Shown here: positions 58,501 through 64,000 of the stretch, piece after piece | Numbering within the stretch: the first letter of the stretch is position 1 | Layout of the letters: each line of letters starts with the position of its first letter | Assembly: GCA_032191485.1 (NCBI GenBank) | Contig: JAVDOI010000007.1 | Location: 1,757,729-1,821,728, forward strand | Origin: Leptoclinus maculatus | Lineage: Eukaryota; Chordata; Actinopteri; Perciformes; Stichaeidae | Reading direction: 5' to 3' | Length of the DNA: 64,000 nucleotides | Translations under genes and position numbers: made by a program | The notes under the pieces: model-generated | Seen by the model: the letters and a program-made list of their open reading frames with translations, nothing else | What the model was told of the DNA's origin: nothing | The model's database searches: none

Positions 58501-61500
58501 TTCCATAGGACCATGTTGCATTGCACGGCTGCTGATCACATTCTTTGTCTTAACTGCTGAAAGTGATTTTTTTGCTAAATATTTTACACACAATAACACA
58601 TATTGAATGCATGTTTATGATCATGGGGCTCGATGCACACATGATGCACATTTCATTTTTGTGTCCTCCCCAGTATCTCCATGAAGGAGCTGAAGGCTCT
58701 ACTAGCTTCCATCAACTACAAGCCCCCCAGCTCTCGTTCCCTCAAAGACAAATTCCTGGTACTCTTGTCTTCTTCTCTTCATGTCATGTCCTCGTCAACC
58801 AGAGGACTATTAGCCTATTCTAGAATGCAAAATATTCAAACTATCTTTCTCAGTCAGGGCTTTGTTTTTTGTTCTGCTTTCACAGGAAGTGGGAGGAAAG
58901 AAAGACCGCCTGGACTTTGTGCAGTTTCATAAATTTTACAACCTTATAATGTTTGAACAGAATGAGGTGAGTCTGTATTGAATCACATTGGAGTAAATAT
59001 ATACTGTATATATTATTGCACATGAGTTATTCCAGCATTTTCATTCATATTATATTTTAAACTCAGATCCTGGATGAGTTCAAAAAGGAATCCTGTGCTT
59101 TTATTTTGGGGTGAGCTCCTTTTTTTCCCCTCATCTTTGCTAACACTGATGTAAATGAAAAGCGTGTAAAGATAGTGTGTATTCTGTCAGCATGACTGTG
59201 TGTTTGCTCTTCTTCATTATACAGTAACACAGATAAACCAGATGCCTCAGGAGTTCTGCTCCATGACTTCCAACGATTCCTCATGTACCAGCAAAAGGTA
59301 AAATAAGCTACAGTGAATGATTAGTACACCAGAAAAAATAGGTGGTGTTTTTTTGTATCTGCCAATTGGAGAGAGAATAGTTGATTGATGGGCATATGCA
59401 TGCACTTCATACAGTAACCTGTATGAGTACTACTCATTCATTTCAAACATTGTGACTGTGCTCCTGATGCCATTATATAGCAGCAATTCTATAAGAATTA
59501 CCGTCCTGTTCTCTTTGCAAACTTGTCGGCCTGTAAAACCCTTTGAGATGACACAGTGATTTGAGGCTTCAGCGAGCTAAGATATCTGCCTCGGCAGCGG
59601 TGACCAGAAGGCTAAACTATCAACATTTTCTCTCCGTCCCTGAAACGCTCCACCAATATTGTCAGACTCTCTTTTTGATAAGCCCGTCATCCTTTTTGGG
59701 GTTGCGTTGCAGTGTTGGCAGCTGTTACCAATGGTGGAATAACAACTTTTCTGATGTTGTTTTAGGCTTTCACCCTTGTGCGTACGGCCATCTGCATTTG
59801 TAGAACAGCCAATAGCATACCTGCAAACTTGTCGCTTTTCGGCGAAATTCGCCGTTTTGAATAAAAGATATGTCATCCACGTGAATCGTGTAGATCCGTA
59901 GAGTTTATTTTTTTTGGGGGGGGGGGGGTCAACTGGCCAGCCAGCATTGAGAGTGAGACGAGGAGAAAAGGTGACGTGGTGATCTTCGCAATAAAACATC
60001 TTTGATGTGACGTGTCGAGTCTTGTCCAATCAGCGTTAAGATGTCGACACCGTCTTCATTTCCCTCCGTTACAGTTTAAGTTACGTTATGTTCCGTTACC
60101 GTTCAGACTTGCTGGGTTAAGTTAACGTCCACTACATGCGGAACTACATGCGGAACTCTCGACTTTTAACGTTCGTCATTATCGCGAATTAGGAGGAAAA
60201 AACGTAACGTGATGAAACATGAAGCAAAATTTCTGAAAACCCCAAGTGAAACAGCTTTAAAACTAGGGTCAGAATATAAAGGCTAGATTTGGCATTGTTA
60301 AATATACTGCGACCAATAAGACAAACTTCTGTTTAATTAAAGAAAAGTATTTGACGTTCAGTTTAGCACAACAGTCTTTTAGGAATAGCATACCAAAGTC
60401 AATGGGCTTTATAGGCAGCATACAAAGGTAATGAGATGCCATGATGGTAAATAATAGTCCCAAGTGGGAGCATACAGTGTATAGGAATAATAAATTACTA
60501 CCCAGAATTGACCCCTGAGGTACTCCAAATTGATTTTTGTCCAATGACTAGACATGATTGAGAACCAGTTTCGGTTGATGCCAGAAATTCTGACCTCAAA
60601 CGTCTGAGTCCCATACAAACAAGTTCAAATTGTCATTATCATCTGGCTAATGGTTTGATTGAATGGTACTTTTATCACTATTTAGTTGTTTTTTTCAAGT
60701 TCAGTTGTCCTTACATGGCCTATGTAATACATTTACCACTGTCATCACCTTTGGTGCCAAATTCTAAGTAAATCATCCACAAACTACATCCCACCTCAAC
60801 TGTAATGCTTGGTTTTATTCATGACTAGTTCTCATAGTAGAACCGGTTCCTGTCATCATTCACAGCGAAGGAAACTGACCTTTCATGCTTTCAAAGGACA
60901 GACATGATTTAATTTATGGCCTAAATTTATTTTTGCTGTCAGTTTGAATAAATCAGAGTCACCTTTATAAGCCAATTATCTGTACACATACAAGGAATTT
61001 GACAAAGCTGGGCAAATAGTGGGCAAGAATAGAACGGTCTACAATGTACACAAGTAGTGAAAAATTAGGTGTTTATAAATAAAAAGCACCAATGACCAAT
61101 GAATGAATTAAACATTAATATAATCTTTTCAAGGCCGATCTCAGACAGTATATCTATCTCTTTTTTTCTGTCCCTTCATCCCTCAGGAATCCTGGGCCAG
61201 TGACCTGAACCAAGTCAGAGAACTGATGACCACCTTCATCGATGACACCATGAGAAAAACCAATGATCCACAGTTCACCGTCAGTGAGGTATTGTGCTTT
61301 GTGCCTGCAAGTATTGTCTGTAACAGAGACTGTGATTAGGCCTGTCACGACAGCTACTTTTGTTGGACGATATATTTTCCCAGATAAACGACATTACTGT
61401 CATTTTAAGATATAAGATGTTATGCCATTGATGTAATGATAATAAAATAGCATAATAATGCAAGTATGACCTCTCAAAAAGCAATGCACTTTATTCAGAA

Positions 61501-63855
61501 TATTTAGACATTGGAATGTGAAACAAATATTAGAATAATCAGAATAATTTGAACTTAACTAAAATAAAACCACAAAACCAAAACAATAACAAAATTCTGC
61601 ACAATGTTTTTTGGTGTGTGAAAACCCTTCTGTCTATTCTGGCATCATATTGGCGGCTGTGGCTCAGTGGATAGAGATGGTCACATGTCAAAGTGTCCTT
61701 GAACGAGACACTGAACCTGAAGTTGTTTTCTGGTTTACAGCAGCAGACTGTTCCTAAAATGCGTAGGGATGGTTAAATGCAGGGATAAAATGTCATGTAT
61801 GTACCTGTATGTATATGACGATTGCAATGAAGTTTACATTTTTTTATGAGTTTTGTTTTAGAATGTTGGTGATAATCTTATGTAAACAAACATGCATGTA
61901 AACACAACCGGCAATATGTCTATATATGATCCAGATCATATCCATATATCATACAGTAAGTCGATTACAAATCAAAATGATCAAGGTCATGTTCATATAT
62001 TATTTATATGTTCATTCTTACCACGGGCAGTTCAAAACCAGTGTCTCATATGTTCAGAGGCCGTGAGGATTATTAAAAGCAGCAATGTGAAGACGAAGCA
62101 CAAATCTTTTGAGCAAAATGTACCCACTAACATCCGATACATCGATAACATAAAAATGATGGGAAAAATACCATATATGGTATGATATGTTAATAGTATA
62201 AAAATGATCGAGGTCATGTCCATATATGGTACAATAAGTTAATAACTTAAAATGATCACAGTCATGTCCATATATGGTACAATAAGTTAATAACTTAAAA
62301 TGATCACAGTCATGTCCATATATGGTACAATAAGTTAATAACTTAAAATGATCACAGTCATGTCCATACATGGTACAATAAGTTAATAACTTAAAATGAT
62401 CACAGTCATGTCCATATATGGTATAATAAGATGATAACGTAATTATCGTGGCAGGCCTAACTCACAGTTAGCACAGTCAAGCAATTTGGCACCAAGTCAG
62501 TCATTTTTAGCCTCTCCATGCATTCTATGTAACACTGAGCTGAATTTGGCAGGATATTGCAGGCTACATAGTTATTTGTAGGAATGCAGTTCACTGATCT
62601 ATAGGCATATTATGTGAATTTTGTGTTAAAAGTAAGATAAGAAGTCTGACTGTTTGGCCTAGAAAGATAATGAAAACCGTGTTGTTGTTGTCATAGTTGA
62701 AGTTGCATCATTACTAAAATGAATCACACAAATAATGATTATCCACTTAAGTCTGAAGCCTTTCTCCACCTCTAGTTCCTCAGTTTCCTCTTTTCCAAAG
62801 AGAACTCTGTGTGGGATGAGAAGTTCTCAGAGATCAGCAACCTGGACATGAACAACCCTCTGTCCCATTACTGGATCAACTCCTCACACAACACGTCAGT
62901 ATGACCACACACACATGCACTACACAAGTGATAATGGAGTAAAGCAAAGTGGTAGATGGACTTGAATTTGTATAGCGCCTTAATAGTCTTCTGACCACTC
63001 AAAGCGCTTATGCTACATGCTAACATTTACCCATTCACACACAAATTCATACACTTGATGGCAGAGGCTGCCATACTGCTCATCAGGATGTAAACTTATA
63101 CTCATTCACACACACTCTCACACACCGATGGCACAGCCTTCTGGAGCAAGTTGGGGTTCACCTTCCTATCCAGCTTCCTACATTCATGAAAAATAACTTC
63201 CATTCACCACTGCATTGCCGGTGGATTATTGCACAGACCGTTCATAAATGACCTATTAATCTCACAGATGAGACATGTCTATTGATTGACTGTGATTGTC
63301 TGGAGGAGCTTTGTCATGTCTGAGAAAAAATTAAGTTAGTTTGCTGTGGATTTGGAAACAAATTTATAACAAAAAGTCTGCATTAAAAATGTATGCAATT
63401 GAGTTTTAAAATGTGTCTTTTAACAAACCGTGAGGGTCTAATATAAATATAATATTAGTTTCATTATGGGAAATGCAGGGTTTAAGTTTCTGGGGCTTCA
63501 CTCATTGATCCAGGAGTGTTTATTTTTCGTGATCTGGCAACCCAAACATTGTTCTCGTTAATGGTTTATAGCCGATCCACAAAGCGGTAGCCAATTGTTT
63601 ATTAACATGAATAAGTCACACATTATAAACCTTTTTGTTTAGAGAGTGGTACCAGATACACTGCTCACCAAAACATTTCATAGCAGAGGTAACAATACAT
63701 GACCTTTTCATTTTGTGAAAAATATACACATATTATAGCACGTCTCCTGTGTCGTGTGTCCTTCAACAGCTACCTGACCGGTGACCAGCTTCGTAGTGAG
63801 TCGTCAACAGAAGCTTATGTGCGCTGTCTGCGTCTGGGATGCCGCTGTGTTGAAT
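52333..63855 (+). CDS. plcg2: Phospholipase C gamma 2, N-terminal exons (3' part beyond window)
   Basis: Receptor-coupled phosphoinositide phospholipase that cleaves PIP2 to IP3 and diacylglycerol, chiefly in immune cells, at the inner plasma membrane. Eleven exons join in frame (1066 nt, 355 codons): 52333-52516, 53674-53823, 58146-58239, 58323-58370, 58674-58758, 58886-58966, 59067-59110, 59225-59297, 61187-61288, 62776-62894, 63770-63855. The N-terminal PH domain (about residues 15-135) contains LIKRDMEMGVVMTVF, TRQVAWTR and EIREVRPGRNSKDFERF. The EF-hand region has ESWLRKQMYSVNQTK and DKPDASGVLLHDFQRFL. The X box begins MNNPLSHYWINSSHNTYLTG, with the first catalytic His in SSHNTY. ILDEFKK and FILGNTDKPDAS favour PLCG2 over PLCG1. 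The last donor is in phase for the expected LDCWDG continuation; SH2, SH3 and Y-box exons lie to the right. Confidence 0.96.
53674..53823 (+). CDS. plcg2: plcg2 coding exon 2
   Basis: 150 nt after TGTTTCAG, encoding LDLFEIREVRPGRNSKDFER and ENTCFTIFYGSLFVLNTLSL, the second half of the PH domain. Donor GGAG|GTGAGA. Confidence 0.95.
53918..54640 (-). mobile_element. hAT transposon remnant, 3' part
   Basis: A terminal CAGTGGCGGGCC at 53918 is followed, at the expected distance, by minus-strand coding for the hAT C-terminal dimerisation region. The 5' part of the element is missing. Confidence 0.65.
54356..54589 (-). pseudogene. hAT transposase C-terminal fragment (ZMYM1/TTF-type)
   Basis: The minus-strand frame contains PISAASVERPFSALKRIKTH and GEARLSSLASMN, matching the hAT dimerisation consensus (xSVERxFSALKRIK..LRxxxGExRLxxLxxL). 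The zinc finger and catalytic residues are absent, so it is a decayed fragment. The frame stays open for 77 codons. Confidence 0.75.
54722..55529. mobile_element. Possible solo LTR
   Basis: A segment of about 0.8 kb bounded by TGTTGTAGCGG and CCTGCAACA, i.e. TG...CA with short inverted ends, of a composition unlike its flanks (CpG-rich start). A minus-strand AATAAA lies near 55190. No clear target-site duplication, so this is tentative. Confidence 0.3.
55595..55800 (+). repeat. 38-bp tandem repeat, about 5 copies
   Basis: Units built from AGGTTATATGTTTAATCACT and TCTATCGTGAAATAAAAC; central copies are almost identical. Confidence 0.95.
57000..57300. repeat. Dispersed repeat fragment
   Basis: AAGCCCCACCCCCTGC, CTCCGTCAAGCTGTCATAGC, ACTGCACTCCCTGAAGAA and GGATATATCCAGGATGCC recall a common fish repeat. 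No protein signature. Confidence 0.4.
57424..57885 (+). mobile_element. Dispersed element 'CRE-repeat', copy C
   Basis: Starts CCATAGACTGTATATTAGAA, contains CATCGTGACGTCACTC, CATCTTGGATTACGGCCGTC, GCGACCTGTCAATCACAGTA and ends CATTGGCTTCACTCGGCAGA. Same block order as copy A and the inverse of copy B. Confidence 0.75.
58146..58239 (+). CDS. plcg2: plcg2 coding exon 3
   Basis: 94 nt: DSVEEAQKWLIGLELLRQET and LEAPTPVLIE; end of PH domain and linker. Confidence 0.95.
58323..58370 (+). CDS. plcg2: plcg2 coding exon 4
   Basis: 48 nt encoding WLRKQMYSVNQTKTH, matching human WLRKQIYSVDQTRRN. Confidence 0.95.
58674..58758 (+). CDS. plcg2: plcg2 coding exon 5
   Basis: 85 nt: ISMKELKALLASINYKPPSS then RSLKDKFL; first EF-hand region. 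Donor CTG|GTACTC. Confidence 0.94.
58886..58966 (+). CDS. plcg2: plcg2 coding exon 6
   Basis: 81 nt, phase 0: EVGGKKDRLDFVQFHKFYNL then IMFEQNE. Confidence 0.95.
59067..59110 (+). CDS. plcg2: plcg2 coding exon 7
   Basis: 44-nt micro-exon encoding ILDEFKKESCAFIL; diagnostic for PLCG2. Donor TTGGG|GTGAGC. Confidence 0.94.
59225..59297 (+). CDS. plcg2: plcg2 coding exon 8
   Basis: 73 nt: NTDKPDASGVLLHDFQRFLM then YQQK. Donor AAAAG|GTAAAA. Confidence 0.95.
59805..60200. repeat. Dispersed repeat (GCATACCTGCAAACTTGTCG)
   Basis: ATAGCATACCTGCAAACTTG, CGGCGAAATTCGCCG and a poly-G run at 59916-59928 in a context typical of fish DNA-transposon derivatives. Class uncertain. Confidence 0.35.
60260..60620 (-). 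pseudogene. Non-LTR retrotransposon reverse transcriptase fragment
   Basis: On the minus strand, FEVRISG (near 60580-60600) and, in another frame, FGVPQGSILG (near 60500-60528) followed by LLFLYT match the order of RT motifs before the catalytic YADD in L2/CR1-type LINEs. The frameshift and the loss of YADD show it is dead. Too short for clade assignment. Confidence 0.6.
61187..61288 (+). CDS. plcg2: plcg2 coding exon 9
   Basis: 102 nt, phase 0: ESWASDLNQVRELMTTFIDD then TMRKTNDPQFTVSE. Confidence 0.95.
61655..61865 (+). mobile_element. Truncated tRNA-derived SINE
   Basis: Head GGCTGTGGCTCAGTGGATAG keeps the A box, but the B box is deleted; body CCTTGAACGAGACACTGAAC and tail TGACGATTGCAATGAAGT are SINE-like. 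Confidence 0.6.
61915..62440 (+). repeat. 48-bp tandem repeat with diverged edges
   Basis: Core 62210-62430 has about 4.5 near-identical units made of TCATGTCCATATATGGTACA and TTAATAACTTAAAATGATCA. Diverged units continue to the left (AGGTCATGTTCATATATTAT). Confidence 0.93.
62776..62894 (+). CDS. plcg2: plcg2 coding exon 10
   Basis: 119 nt: FLSFLFSKENSVWDEKFSEI, then MNNPLSHYWINSSHNT, entering the catalytic X box and containing the first catalytic histidine. Donor ACAC|GTCAGT. Confidence 0.96.
62895..63769 (+). other. plcg2 intron 10
   Basis: 875 bp; first third is a dispersed repeat, remainder unassigned. Confidence 0.7.
62955..63195 (+). repeat. Dispersed repeat (TTGTATAGCGCCTTAATAGTC)
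   Basis: ACTTGAATTTGTATAGCGCC, TCTTCTGACCACTCAAAGCG, CATTTACCCATTCACACACA and GATGGCAGAGGCTGCCATAC are strongly reminiscent of a common fish SINE/MITE family. Confidence 0.6.
63770..63855 (+). CDS. plcg2: plcg2 coding exon 11
   Basis: 86 nt: YLTGDQLRSESSTEAYVRCL and RLGCRCVE, continuing the X box; donor GAAT|GTCAGT in phase 1 predicts a next exon starting LDCWDG. Confidence 0.95.
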
Positions 63856-64000
63856 GTCAGTATAGTCCAGCCCTAGATCATTCATGTATTTTAATTCACA
63901 TTTGGGAGTTTCATTTGCAGGAGTAGGAGTAAAATGATAATAATGAATGCTTTATTTTATATTATCAACACCTGTTTTGTGTGTGCTTTGTGTGGTTCTG

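Larger units (their letters stand above)
59298..61186 (+). other. plcg2 intron 8
   Basis: 1.9 kb containing a dispersed repeat near 59805-60200 and a LINE reverse transcriptase fragment near 60260-60620. The rest is unassigned. Confidence 0.7.
61289..62775 (+). other. plcg2 intron 9
   Basis: 1.5 kb with a truncated SINE and a 48-bp tandem repeat; no exon. Confidence 0.75.

Noticed and set aside
62210..62430. Regularly spaced repeats resembling a CRISPR array
   Set aside because: Contiguous 48-bp tandem units without unique spacers, in a vertebrate intron.

Overview
This is vertebrate nuclear DNA, almost certainly from a ray-finned (probably percomorph) fish. The genes are split into short exons with GT-AG introns. 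The proteins match vertebrate families closely. The non-coding DNA is dense in fish-type repeats: CA/GT microsatellites, tRNA-derived SINEs, palindromic MITEs and hAT pieces. About 95% of the window is intron or intergenic sequence.

Three protein-coding genes lie head-to-tail on the + strand. (1) cotl1 (coactosin-like F-actin-binding protein): exons 2-4 at 539-9667, with the first coding exon outside the window. (2) meak7/tldc1 (MTOR-associated TLDc protein): all eight coding exons at 28485-39170, about 464 codons, apparently complete. (3) plcg2 (phospholipase C gamma 2): the first eleven coding exons at 52333-63855. These cover the PH domain, the EF-hand region and the start of the catalytic X box; the gene runs off the right edge. 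The cotl1-meak7 order and orientation match what I recall of human 16q24, while plcg2 lies megabases away there, so its adjacency here looks like a fish-lineage rearrangement.

The most unusual part is meak7 intron 3 (29266-33321). A long pyrimidine array built on a 5-bp TCTCC-like unit is split by a roughly 1.84-kb element. That element carries an intact 467-codon ORF with a CCHC zinc knuckle, a short 5' leader and a 3' AATAAA, but no endonuclease/reverse transcriptase ORF. It looks like an ORF1-only (half-LINE) derivative of a Tx1/L1-clade retrotransposon, sitting in the kind of microsatellite some Tx1 elements target. The remaining 1.95 kb of the array runs up to the 3' splice site of meak7 exon 4.

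The meak7-plcg2 gap (39.2-52.3 kb) holds three large minisatellites with long but probably meaningless ORFs, a MITE with clear terminal inverted repeats and a TTA duplication, a GC-rich promoter-like stretch near 46 kb and a pair of octamer motifs. plcg2 intron 2 is a pile-up of mobile DNA: hAT transposase remnant, possible solo LTR, tandem repeats and a dispersed element also found twice near cotl1. All exon calls rest on reading protein similarity from memory plus splice-site and phase consistency; no database search was run.
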